A DNA stretch of 19,385 bases from an uncultured Oscillospiraceae bacterium (GTDB lineage Bacteria > Bacillota > Clostridia > Oscillospirales > Oscillospiraceae). The notes beneath the pieces are model-generated. The model searched no databases, was not told where the DNA came from, and was given only the letters and a program-made list of their open reading frames with translations. This document shows, piece by piece, positions 5,907-12,939 of the stretch. The stretch covers positions 1-19,385 of the forward strand of contig CABSMJ010000030.1 in assembly GCA_902478785.1 (NCBI GenBank). Reading direction: 5' to 3'. Both the position numbers and the translations under genes were made by a program. Within the stretch, counting starts at the first letter, position 1. The number at the start of each line of letters is the position of its first letter.

Positions 5907-6965
5907 TTATTTCATACGCCGCCGCATCTGCTCCGGGTTATCGGCATAGTCCACCGCCGTCTCCGGGGCAATACGCCCCTCCTGCCACAGCTTCAGGATG
6001 CTCTGGTCCATGGAGAACATCCCCTCGTTGGCGGAGGTCTGGATGACGCTGTCGATCTGGTGGTTCTTGCTGTCCCGGATCATGCTGCGGATGGCGCTGT
6101 TCATGTGCATCAGCTCAAAGGCCGGCACCAGGCCCCCCGCCGCCGCCGGCAGCAGCTGCTGGGAGATCACCGACCGCAGCACCATGGACAGCTGGATCCG
6201 CACCTGGGCCTGCTGCTCCGGCGGGAAGCTGTCCACGATCCGGTCCACCGTGTTCACCGCTCCCTTGGTGTGGAGGGTGGCAATGACCAGGTGGCCGGTC
6301 TCTGCCGCTGTCATAGCCGTGCGGATGGTCTCATAGTCTCGCATCTCCCCCAGCAAAATCACATCCGGCGCCTGCCGCAGGCAGGCACGCAGGGCCGCCG
6401 GGTAGTCCAGGGTGTCGATGGCGATCTCCCGCTGGCTGACGATGCAGCGGTTGTCCCGGTGGAGAAACTCAATGGGGTCCTCCAGGGTAATGATATGACC
6501 CTCCCGGGTGTGGTTGATGCGGTCAATGAGACAGGCCTGAGTGGTGGACTTGCCGCTGCCCGCTGTGCCGGAGACCAGCACCAGCCCGTGGGTCAACCCG
6601 GCCACAGCCATGACTCCCTCCGGGATGCCCATGGCCTGATAGTCCGGGATTTCAAAGGCCACCACCCGGATCACCGCCGCCAGAGAGCCACGCTGGCGGT
6701 AAGCGCTGACCCGGAACCGGGCAAGGCCCGGCAGGGCAAAGGAGAAGTCATCGTCTCCGTCCCGGAGATAGCTCGCCTCGTCCCGTCCGGCCAGGGCGTA
6801 GATCTCCTGAATCAGCGCCGCCGTGTCGTCCGGCAGCACCCGTCCCTCGCTTAGGTGCAGAAGCTTTCCGTCCCGCTTGCAGCTCACCGGCCCGCCGGCC
6901 ACGATAAACAGGTCGGAGGCGCCTTCCGCCACCGCCTGTTCCAGATACCCACGCAAATCAGCCAT
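5907..6965 (-). CDS. pilT: Type IV pilus retraction ATPase PilT
   Basis: PilT is a cytoplasmic hexameric ATPase that depolymerises type IV pili to give retraction and twitching. At 352 residues it is full length. Visible motifs are Walker A GTAGSGKST (133-141), the Asp box ITLEDPIEFLHR (159-170), Walker B DVILLGEMRD (201-210), the His box AETGHLVIATLHT (221-233) and the PilT C-terminal signature AIRSMIRDSKNHQI (291-304). The signature has RD where RE is usual. GAGGAG lies 4 bases before ATG 6965. It is the last gene of the pilus cluster, 27 bases after the preceding gene. Confidence 0.94.
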   Translation of the reverse strand: MADLRGYLEQAVAEGASDLFIVAGGPVSCKRDGKLLHLSEGRVLPDDTAALIQEIYALAGRDEASYLRDGDDDFSFALPGLARFRVSAYRQRGSLAAVIRVVAFEIPDYQAMGIPEGVMAVAGLTHGLVLVSGTAGSGKSTTQACLIDRINHTREGHIITLEDPIEFLHRDNRCIVSQREIAIDTLDYPAALRACLRQAPDVILLGEMRDYETIRTAMTAAETGHLVIATLHTKGAVNTVDRIVDSFPPEQQAQVRIQLSMVLRSVISQQLLPAAAGGLVPAFELMHMNSAIRSMIRDSKNHQIDSVIQTSANEGMFSMDQSILKLWQEGRIAPETAVDYADNPEQMRRRMK

Positions 6966-6992
6966 GATACTCCTCGATTCCTTTGAATTTCC

Positions 6993-7409
6993 TTATTCTC
7001 CGTCCCAAACGGTCAGGTCCTCATCCGCCTGCCAGTCCGCAGTAGAGACTGCTTGCCACTGCACCACGGTCCATATCCCGTCCTCCAGCTGGAGGGAGAC
7101 CCGGAGCTCCTGCCCCTGAGATACAGGCACCGTGTATTCATACAGGGTGGAGCCGGCGTCCTCCGCCGTCTCCGTCACTTCCTCCGGCCGCTCGCCGGCC
7201 CGGAGCCGGGCCCAGAGGGCCTCCGCCTGGCTGTCAGCCTGGTAGTAAGCCTCCACGGCATCCGCCGCATCCTGAGACAAGCGGCTGTCTGCCGCCGCCG
7301 TGGACAGCGTCAGCAGGGCAAACACCGTCAGACACAGCACCGCAAAGATCACCAGCAGCGAGCTGCCGCCCACCGCCGCCGGCGGGCCGGAGGTTCCACG
7401 CTTAGCCAT
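6993..7409 (-). CDS. Small single-pass pilus-cluster protein (pilin-like)
   Basis: This 138-residue protein has one N-terminal membrane helix (GGSSLLVIFAVLCLTVFALL) followed by a soluble domain. ATG 7409 is preferred over the in-frame GTG 7415 because AAGGAGG lies 9 bases upstream of the ATG and only 3 from the GTG. The start overlaps the stop of the previous gene (ATGGCTAA). The helix begins after a Gly-Gly, as in type IV prepilins, but the usual Glu at position +5 is absent, so peptidase processing is uncertain. The position between GspF and PilT suggests a minor pilin or assembly factor. I do not recognise a named family. Confidence 0.82.
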   Translation of the reverse strand: MAKRGTSGPPAAVGGSSLLVIFAVLCLTVFALLTLSTAAADSRLSQDAADAVEAYYQADSQAEALWARLRAGERPEEVTETAEDAGSTLYEYTVPVSQGQELRVSLQLEDGIWTVVQWQAVSTADWQADEDLTVWDGE

Positions 7410-7863
7410 CGCCACCCACCTCCTTCTGCCAGGCCACCGTCAGGGTGCACAGGGCCTCGTCCTCCCCAGCGTCCTCCTCAGTCACCTGCAGGCGCACCTG
7501 TGCCAGATGCTCCGTGGACTCCACTCCGCCCAGAGGGCCCGGCAGGGCCTCCAAGCGATAGGTGCCGTCCCGGTCCACCTGGTTCCAGTCCGCGTCGTAG
7601 AGGATGTACCACACCCCCTGCTCCACCTGGCCGCCCAAGCGCTCCGCAGCAGCGGCTTCCGCCTCCGCCTCGGTGCCGCCGGCGGCCTTCAACGTTTCCG
7701 CCGCGGTCTGAGCCAGGCGCACGGCGGTGTCCCGGGCTTGGCTCTGGGCCGCCTGACGGCTGGACGCCACAAAGGCCTGGAGACACAGCGCCGCCGCCAG
7801 GGCGAACACCAGCAGCATCACCGTCAGCTCCATCAGCGCCAGAGGCGCACGGCTCCTTTTCAT
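7402..7863 (-). CDS. Pseudopilin-like protein of the pilus cluster
   Basis: A 153-residue protein with an N-terminal helix LMELTVMLLVFALAAAL that closely resembles the prepilin/pseudopilin helix (xxLIELLVVxxIxxIL), including a Glu where the conserved Glu+5 would be. The residue before the putative cleavage site is not Gly. A charged helix (RQAAQSQARDTAVRLAQTA) and a beta-rich C-terminal part follow, as in minor pilins. Its start overlaps the preceding stop by ATGA (7860-7863). It is likely a minor pilin or pseudopilin. Confidence 0.82.
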   Translation of the reverse strand: MKRSRAPLALMELTVMLLVFALAAALCLQAFVASSRQAAQSQARDTAVRLAQTAAETLKAAGGTEAEAEAAAAERLGGQVEQGVWYILYDADWNQVDRDGTYRLEALPGPLGGVESTEHLAQVRLQVTEEDAGEDEALCTLTVAWQKEVGGDG

Positions 7864-8366
7864 GACGCCGCCTCCTCTCCGCTGCGCAACAGCAGTGACA
7901 GCTCCGAGATCTGCCCGGCCGTGTCGGCGGCGGTGATGGTCAGCAGCCCCTCCTCCAAAGTGAACTCCAGGGCCGAGGCCGCCATCACCTCCTGGCCATC
8001 CTCCGGCTCCATGGCCTGATTCGCCTCGGTGAACAGCTCCCGCACCGTGCCGTCATAGCAGTAGATGCGGACCCAGTAGTCCTCCCCCTCTATGGTCTGG
8101 TGCAGAAAAAGGGTGGACAGCTCCGGCTCCTCCGCCGAGAAGGGCCCCACAGTCACGCCGCCGGAATAATCATTATGTCGCACTTTTGTGGCAATATATT
8201 GTGTACAGATCCGCTGCTCATAGGCCACCTCGCCCCGGTCCGCCACGCTTTTGTAGCTGCGGGCGCCGGTGAGCAGCACCAGCATCAAGCAGCAGGCAAA
8301 CACGCCGAACAGCAGCAGCACGAACACGCTGTCCAAGCCGTGGCGCCGGGTCTGTCCTCTTCTCAT
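7860..8366 (-). CDS. DUF4860-type pilus-cluster protein
   Basis: A 168-residue protein with one N-terminal membrane helix (LDSVFVLLLFGVFACCLMLVLL). It then has a region with YIATKVRHND, WVRIYCYDGTVRELF and FTLEEGLLTITA, the pattern I recall for DUF4860 proteins of Clostridia, which are found in pilus gene clusters. The molecular role is unknown. The start overlaps the previous stop (ATGA, 8363-8366), so the pair is translationally coupled. Confidence 0.85.
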   Translation of the reverse strand: MRRGQTRRHGLDSVFVLLLFGVFACCLMLVLLTGARSYKSVADRGEVAYEQRICTQYIATKVRHNDYSGGVTVGPFSAEEPELSTLFLHQTIEGEDYWVRIYCYDGTVRELFTEANQAMEPEDGQEVMAASALEFTLEEGLLTITAADTAGQISELSLLLRSGEEAAS

Positions 8367-8695
8367 GACGCCGCCTCCCCCAGCTCCAGCACGGTGATGT
8401 CCGGCATTAGGTTCTCAGCAAAGATCTCATAGAACACCGCATATCGGCTGGAGTCGATCTGGATGCCGTAGTGCTCCTCCACATAGTCCAGCGTAGGGGG
8501 ATAGAAGCCCTCCGTGGCGTAGCAGCTGACTACCGCCCGGTGGATGGCGTCCTCCAGCTGCGCCCGGGCCTCGGCGCTCTGCCCGCTCTCCAGGTTGGAC
8601 AGGGCGGTGAACAGGGCCAGCACCGCCGCCAGGGCGCACAGGGGCACCAGCAAAAAGCCCAGGGCAGGCCCCCGGCCCCGTCTCCTTCTCAGCAT
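8363..8695 (-). CDS. Small single-pass pilus-cluster protein (110 aa)
   Basis: A basic N terminus (MLRRRRGRGP) is followed by one membrane helix (ALGFLLVPLCALAAVLALF), then a short soluble domain with GFYPPTLDYVEEHYGI. That phrase recalls the start of the globular part of type II secretion pseudopilins (YP-x-TL). The Gly-Phe before the helix would be a possible prepilin cleavage site, but Glu+5 is missing. AGGAAGG lies upstream of ATG 8695. It starts 47 bases after the GspF gene and overlaps the next gene by 4 bases. Confidence 0.8.
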   Translation of the reverse strand: MLRRRRGRGPALGFLLVPLCALAAVLALFTALSNLESGQSAEARAQLEDAIHRAVVSCYATEGFYPPTLDYVEEHYGIQIDSSRYAVFYEIFAENLMPDITVLELGEAAS

Positions 8696-8742
8696 GGCGG
8701 ACCCTTCCTTTCCTCAGAAATTCACCGTGGGCCCAAGGCCCA

Positions 8743-9783
8743 TCAAAGCACGCTCATGATATTGAGCAGCGGCAGCATCACCGACAGCAAAATGATGCCC
8801 ACCAGGATGGAGGTAACGATGACCAGCGTGGGCTCCACCCGAGCCGTCCGCTCCTCCACCGCGTCCAGCGCCTCCTCCTCCATGCGCCGGGCCAGGTCCA
8901 GCATCACCGTGTCTCCGGTGCCACTGCGCACGCCCAGGTCCAGCATCCGGCAGGCAGCAGGGGGAAAGATTCCCGCCTGGCGCAATGCCTCCGCTAGCCC
9001 TGCGCCTTCGTCCATCCGGCGGCGGCAGTCCTCAAAGCGCCCCTTGGCGCTCTCGCTGCCCTGAAAGGAGGCCGCCAGATCCAGTGCCTCCTCCATAGGC
9101 AGTCCTGCGCCCAGGGCCATGGCCAGGGCTGAGGCCGCCCGGGCCCGGGCGATGAGCCCGCTGACGCCCCGGTCGCTCTGCCGGTTCTCCCGCCGGCGCA
9201 GCAGCCAGTCCCGGGCGCCGGGGTGGAGGGAAAAGACCGCCAGGCCCACCAGCACCAAAACCAGCACGCCGCACAGCACCGGAAGTGCGCTGTTGAGCAC
9301 CGCGCCTAGGCGCAGCAGGCCGCCGGCCACGCCGGTGAGCTGCCCGCCCAGCTGGCGGAACACCTGGTCGAACACCGGCAGCACCTTGGCCAGCAGCACT
9401 ACGATGACCACCAGCATCAAAAGCAGCAGCATGGCCGGATACAGCAGCGCGGCCTTCAGCTGGCGGCTCAGCCGCAGACGGCCCTCATAGTCCTGGGCCA
9501 TGGCAAGGCAGGCCTCTTCCAGACGGCCGGTACGCTCACCGGCGGCGGTCATGGCCCGCACGTAGCTGGGAAAAACGCCGGCCTTTTCCATGACCTCCGA
9601 CAGGGGCCATCCCTCCGACGCCTGATCCGCCATGGTGTGCAGCAGCTTCTGCCGCTCCTTCTCCGGCTCGTCCTCTGCCAGCAGGTACAGCCCGTCGCCC
9701 ACGCCGATGCCGGCGTGGAGCAACAGGGACAGCTCCCGGCAGAAATCCGCCAGAAATTCATTGGATAGCATGGTTTCTCTCAT
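8743..9783 (-). CDS. pilC: Type IV pilus/type II secretion inner-membrane platform protein (GspF/PilC family)
   Basis: PilC/GspF is the polytopic platform that the assembly and retraction ATPases act on. Two GspF domains are visible. The first runs from FCRELSLLLHAGIGVGDGLYLLAED through AMTAAGERTGRLEEACLAMA. The second runs from ASALAMALGAGLPMEEALDLAA to the LDLGVRSGTGDTVMLDLA segment. Membrane helices lie between and after them, the last near IVTSILVGIILLSVMLPLLNI. ATG 9783 is chosen (346 residues) because GAGG precedes it and because the in-frame upstream sequence runs through the terminator hairpin at 9807-9832, which is not coding. ATG 9771 is an alternative. First gene of the pilus cluster. 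Confidence 0.9.
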   Translation of the reverse strand: MRETMLSNEFLADFCRELSLLLHAGIGVGDGLYLLAEDEPEKERQKLLHTMADQASEGWPLSEVMEKAGVFPSYVRAMTAAGERTGRLEEACLAMAQDYEGRLRLSRQLKAALLYPAMLLLLMLVVIVVLLAKVLPVFDQVFRQLGGQLTGVAGGLLRLGAVLNSALPVLCGVLVLVLVGLAVFSLHPGARDWLLRRRENRQSDRGVSGLIARARAASALAMALGAGLPMEEALDLAASFQGSESAKGRFEDCRRRMDEGAGLAEALRQAGIFPPAACRMLDLGVRSGTGDTVMLDLARRMEEEALDAVEERTARVEPTLVIVTSILVGIILLSVMLPLLNIMSVL

Positions 9784-9806
9784 CTTTTTCGCCCTCAAAA
9801 CAAAAC

Positions 9807-9832
9807 GGACTTGCGGCCGACGCCGCAAGTCC
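9807..9832 (-). terminator. Terminator of the transglutaminase lipoprotein, next to the pilus-operon start
   Basis: GGACTTGCGG with partner CCGCAAGTCC (10-bp stem) is followed on the minus strand by GTTTTGTTTTG. It lies 60 bases after the lipoprotein stop and just upstream of the GspF start. Confidence 0.82.
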
Positions 9833-9861
9833 ATTTTACAAAACTTGGCCGAAATAGTAAA
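9833..9861 (-). promoter_or_regulatory. Candidate promoter of the type IV pilus operon
   Basis: Minus-strand TTTACT (9856-9861) and TAAAAT (9833-9838) are 17 bases apart. The predicted start falls inside the first arm of the terminator hairpin, so promoter and upstream terminator are interlocked. No riboswitch is seen here. Confidence 0.5.
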
Positions 9862-9893
9862 GAGCAAATCCGGGGAAAGACGCTTCTCCAGGA

Positions 9894-10928
9894 TCAATAG
9901 AAGTACTTGGCGCTGTAATTGGCGCCGTTGCCGATGTACTCCATGATCTGCTTACTCTGGTTGGCGCTGGAGGCAAAGGTGGGGTCCATGAGCTTCCAGC
10001 TGGTGCCGTCAAAGTAGATGGCGCCGTCCACCCAGCCGGTCTTTTCCGAATAGACGCTGATCCATGCGTGGTAGATGGAACCGCTGTATCCCACCACCAG
10101 CTTAGTGGGCACGTTCTGGCTGCGGAGCATGGCGGCCATCACGGCGGCATAGTCGAAGCAGATACCCTTCTTGGCAGCCAAAACCGCATCCACATTGGGC
10201 AGGTAGCCGCTCTGAACCGTGGCGGCCTTCTGCTTATCGTAGGTGAAGTTCTTCACCACGTAGTTGTAGATGCCCTCCACCTTCTTCAAAACGTCACTCT
10301 GATTGCCCACCAGCTCCTGCGCCTTAGCCACCGTCTTAGAGGCGGAATTGAAGTTGACATACTGGTTGGGCATCAGGAAGGGGGCGAACTCGTTTTTCAG
10401 CTTGGCGGTGAAGGTCACGGAGGTCACCGTGGAGTACTTGGTGCCGGAGATATTCTCATACACCGTGACCTTATAGCTGCCGTTCCCATCGGAGAGCGGG
10501 AAGGTGGCCCACACGCCGGAGGTCAAATTGTAGGTATAGGTGGTGCCGCTGGGGCCCTTCACCTGGGCCTTGAGCTTCTTAGTGGTGGAGGCGGTATACT
10601 GGACCATCACATAGCCATCGGCGATGTTAGAATAGTCGATGACCGCCTTGTCGGTCTTTTTCACCTGCTTGCCGGAGGCCACCGGGGTCAGCACCGTGGG
10701 CACCGCCGGCGCACCGGCCAGGGCCACAGCTTCCTCCTCGATGACCACATCCTCCAGGGCCACCTCATCGGTGAAGGCCTCCTCCACCGTCTCCTGGGTG
10801 ACAGCCGTCTCCTCCGCCGAAGTGTCCTCTGAGGGGGCAGAACTCTCTTGCGCTCCGGTACTGCCGCAGCCAGCCAACAGCAAAAGCGCCATCAGCGCGG
10901 GCAGGACTCGTTTTCCATATCGAAACAT
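9894..10928 (-). CDS. Transglutaminase-like lipoprotein
   Basis: The protein has a lipoprotein signal peptide with lipobox LLAGC, then a Ser/Thr/Glu-rich linker. A beta-rich domain with VKGPSGTTYTY and YKVTVYENISG follows. The C-terminal transglutaminase-like domain carries the triad: Cys in KKGICFDYAAVMAAML, His in YHAWISVY and Asp in LMDPTFA. Such domains are papain-like and act as transglutaminases or peptidases. The substrate is unknown. ATG 10928 is preferred over ATG 10934 because AAGGAG is 8 bases from the former and only 2 from the latter. It stands directly before the pilus operon and may modify surface or pilus proteins. That role is inference. Confidence 0.9.
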   Translation of the reverse strand: MFRYGKRVLPALMALLLLAGCGSTGAQESSAPSEDTSAEETAVTQETVEEAFTDEVALEDVVIEEEAVALAGAPAVPTVLTPVASGKQVKKTDKAVIDYSNIADGYVMVQYTASTTKKLKAQVKGPSGTTYTYNLTSGVWATFPLSDGNGSYKVTVYENISGTKYSTVTSVTFTAKLKNEFAPFLMPNQYVNFNSASKTVAKAQELVGNQSDVLKKVEGIYNYVVKNFTYDKQKAATVQSGYLPNVDAVLAAKKGICFDYAAVMAAMLRSQNVPTKLVVGYSGSIYHAWISVYSEKTGWVDGAIYFDGTSWKLMDPTFASSANQSKQIMEYIGNGANYSAKYFY

Positions 10929-10976
10929 AGGCATGACTCCTTATAATGCAGCGTTTCCGCAGATTCCTTTGCTCTT

Positions 10977-10985
10977 ATTATAGCA
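10977..10985 (-). promoter_or_regulatory. Extended -10 promoter of the lipoprotein gene
   Basis: TGCTATAAT on the minus strand gives a perfect -10 with an extended TG. The -35 at 17 bases (CTTTCT) is weak. The start near 10970 gives a leader of about 42 bases. It is back to back with the regulator promoter at 11063-11091. Confidence 0.65.
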
Positions 10986-11062
10986 TAGTTTCAAAAAATA
11001 GAAAGATGAAAGGGGAAATTTTTTCATTTATCTTCTTTTTTTGTAACTTTACACACCTGCCA

Positions 11063-11091
11063 TTGCAACTAGAGGGCATTTGTGGTATAGT
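11063..11091 (+). promoter_or_regulatory. Promoter of the SARP/BTAD regulator
   Basis: TTGCAA (11063-11068) and TATAGT (11086-11091) are separated by 17 bases. The start near 11098 gives a leader of about 93 bases. Confidence 0.65.
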
Positions 11092-11190
11092 GTTTTGTAC
11101 TAAATTGCTTATTTTGTGGGCTCTGACGAACTCTTGCACGCCGGAGCAAAAAGCAGAGAAATGTTCCTTCGCAAAGGATGGTGGATTGGA

Positions 11191-12390
11191 ATGGCAACGG
11201 ATGCCTTGCGGGTCTGTATGTTTGGCGAGTTTTCCCTCTCGATGAACGGCCAAACCATCAACGACAGCGATAACCGCTCTAAAAAAATATGGCTTCTGCT
11301 GGCCTATATGATCTATTTCCGCAGCCGCGGGATTTCCCAGGAGGAGCTGATCGAACTGCTTTGGGGGGATGAGGAGAGCAGTTCCAACCCGATCAATGCC
11401 CTCAAGACCATGTTTCACCGCACCCGCAGTATGCTGGACCGGCTGGGCACCGGCACGGGACACACATTGATTGTCCGGCGGCAGGGGGATTACACCTGGA
11501 ATCCAGACCTGCCCTTTTCCTTCGATGTGGACGAATTTGACGCCGGCTGCCAAAAGGCCAAAGCCGCTTCTGATGACGAACGTCGGATAGAGGCCTATCT
11601 CCGAGTTTTGCCCCTCTATCGGGGGGATTTTCTGCCCAAGCTGTCCTCCTACCCCTGGGTGGTGCCCATCAATGCCTACTTCCACAATCTGTATATACAG
11701 AGCGTCCATGAGGTGCTTCCTATGCTGGAGGAACGTGGACGGCTGGATGAGGCTGTGGTCCTCTCCCGGCAGGCCATTCAGGTAGAGCCCTGCGACGAAT
11801 CCCTATACTATCATCTGATGCGCCAGTTGCTGGAGCTGGGCAATCAGCAAGCCGCCGCCTCCGTCTATGAGAGCATGAGCGAAATGCTCTTTGACCGCTT
11901 CGGCGTCATGCCCTCTGAGGAGATCAAGGCCTTGTACCGGGAGGCTCTGCACTCCGTCAATCAAAAGGAGATCGACATCTCTTCTCTGCGGGAGCAACTG
12001 CGGGAACCTTCTGCGGAGCCCGGCGCCCTGCAGTGCGACTACGAGCTCTTCAAGGCCATCTACCGGGCGGAGGCCCGCAGTGTGGCCCGCAGCGGAGAAG
12101 CCGCCCACATCGGCCTTTTGACCATCGGTGGCAACGACGGCAAGACTCTGGTCAAGCGGAGCCTGGACTGTGCCATGGACAATCTCAGTGAGCTGATTCG
12201 TCTGTCCCTGCGCCGGGGCGATGTCTTTGCCCGGTGCAGCATCTCCCAGTACATCCTCCTGCTGCCCCAGGCCAACTTTGAAAACAGCCGCAAGGTGATG
12301 GAGCGGATCATCAAGGCCTTTAGCCGCCAGTATCCCCACTCCCCCGCCGTTCTGCACTACTCGGTCCAGCCTCTGGACCCTACCTGCTGA
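11191..12390 (+). CDS. SARP/BTAD-type transcriptional regulator with a C-terminal cyclase-like domain
   Basis: The start ATG 11191 (399 residues) follows GGTGG and begins the conserved domain. An upstream in-frame ATG at 11116 would add 25 unconserved residues. Residues about 6-105 are an OmpR-like winged helix (RVCMFGEFSLSMNG, SKKIWLLLAYMI, QEELIELLWGD). Residues about 110-265 are the helical bacterial transcriptional activation domain, with FDVDEFDAGC, YRGDFLPKL and paired helices around VEPCDESLYYHLMRQLLELG. Residues about 290-399, with CDYELFKAIYRAEARS, IGLLTIGG, SLRRGDVFARCSISQYILLLP and ENSRKVMERIIKAF, resemble a GGDEF/nucleotide-cyclase fold without the catalytic signature. That last call is inference. 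It is divergent from the lipoprotein and pilus genes, which are candidate targets. Confidence 0.87.
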   Translation: MATDALRVCMFGEFSLSMNGQTINDSDNRSKKIWLLLAYMIYFRSRGISQEELIELLWGDEESSSNPINALKTMFHRTRSMLDRLGTGTGHTLIVRRQGDYTWNPDLPFSFDVDEFDAGCQKAKAASDDERRIEAYLRVLPLYRGDFLPKLSSYPWVVPINAYFHNLYIQSVHEVLPMLEERGRLDEAVVLSRQAIQVEPCDESLYYHLMRQLLELGNQQAAASVYESMSEMLFDRFGVMPSEEIKALYREALHSVNQKEIDISSLREQLREPSAEPGALQCDYELFKAIYRAEARSVARSGEAAHIGLLTIGGNDGKTLVKRSLDCAMDNLSELIRLSLRRGDVFARCSISQYILLLPQANFENSRKVMERIIKAFSRQYPHSPAVLHYSVQPLDPTC

Positions 12391-12403
12391 CCTTTTTAGA
12401 AGC

Positions 12404-12436
12404 AAAACTCCCGTGCCCAGGCGGCACGGGAGTTTT
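12404..12436. terminator. Bidirectional terminator between the regulator and the alkyltransferase-like gene
   Basis: AAAACTCCCGTGCC pairs with GGCACGGGAGTTTT around a 5-base loop and is followed by TTTTTTCT on the plus strand. On the minus strand the run is TTTTG. It serves the regulator strongly and can serve the convergent gene ending at 12473. Confidence 0.9.
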
Positions 12437-12472
12437 TTCTGCTCTGTCGCCGAAATGTGTTAGGGCCTTCTC

Positions 12473-12817
12473 TCAGACGCCCGCCTGGGCAAATGCCTGC
12501 TCCAGGGCCGTCAACTCCTGCTCACTGGGGCACCACTGGTACCGCTCCAGGTCTACCCGATCCGCCTCCACGGCAATGCCGTCGGCCCGCAGCAGCTCCC
12601 GCTGGAGCCCCGGCACGGGAAAGGCCCCGGCACCGGAGAGATACCCCTGGCGGTCCACCACCCGGAAGGCCGCCGAAGAAGCCCCCTGGTGGAGGGCCCG
12701 CCCCACCTGCCGGGCCCGCCGGGGTCCACCGCACAGCGCTGCAATCTGCCCGTAGGTGGCCACCTTCCCGGCAGGGATGGCCCCACACACCAGCGCCACT
12801 CGTCCAGACCAGTTCAC
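12473..12817 (-). CDS. Alkyltransferase-like (MGMT-family) protein lacking the catalytic cysteine
   Basis: This 114-residue protein is the DNA-binding domain of O6-methylguanine methyltransferases: IPAGKVATYGQIAALCG, then the Arg-finger segment PRRARQVGRAL. The usual PCHR acceptor site is replaced by AAFR (residues 49-52), so no methyl transfer to Cys is possible. Such alkyltransferase-like proteins bind alkylated guanine and hand it to nucleotide excision repair. Start GTG 12817 is preceded by AAGGAGG with good spacing. Single gene. Its promoter is not clear. Confidence 0.87.
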   Translation of the reverse strand: MNWSGRVALVCGAIPAGKVATYGQIAALCGGPRRARQVGRALHQGASSAAFRVVDRQGYLSGAGAFPVPGLQRELLRADGIAVEADRVDLERYQWCPSEQELTALEQAFAQAGV

Positions 12818-12829
12818 AGTCGCTCCTCC

Positions 12830-12858
12830 TTGCCATTTTCATCAAAAATCGCTATACT
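12830..12858 (+). promoter_or_regulatory. Promoter of the 200-residue unknown protein
   Basis: TTGCCA (12830-12835) and TATACT (12853-12858) are 17 bases apart, about 80 bases upstream of ATG 12940. It is back to back with the start of the alkyltransferase-like gene. Confidence 0.65.
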
Positions 12859-12939
12859 GGGAAAAGATGGGGCCTTGGTCCCCCGGCAGAGGGCAACGCC
12901 GCTCTCTGCATCAGTTTCCACAAAACCGGAGGCATTCCC

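Noticed and set aside
5802..6854. 350-residue plus-strand open frame
   Set aside because: Antisense to pilT, which has all its motifs. His/Arg-rich shadow composition.
9784..9897. N-terminal extension of the GspF protein
   Set aside because: It reads through the lipoprotein terminator and the candidate promoter, and shows no resemblance to the GspF family.
12457..12939. N-terminal extension of the 200-residue protein
   Set aside because: Pro/Arg-rich, antisense to the alkyltransferase-like gene, and lies upstream of a good promoter and ribosome binding site for ATG 12940.
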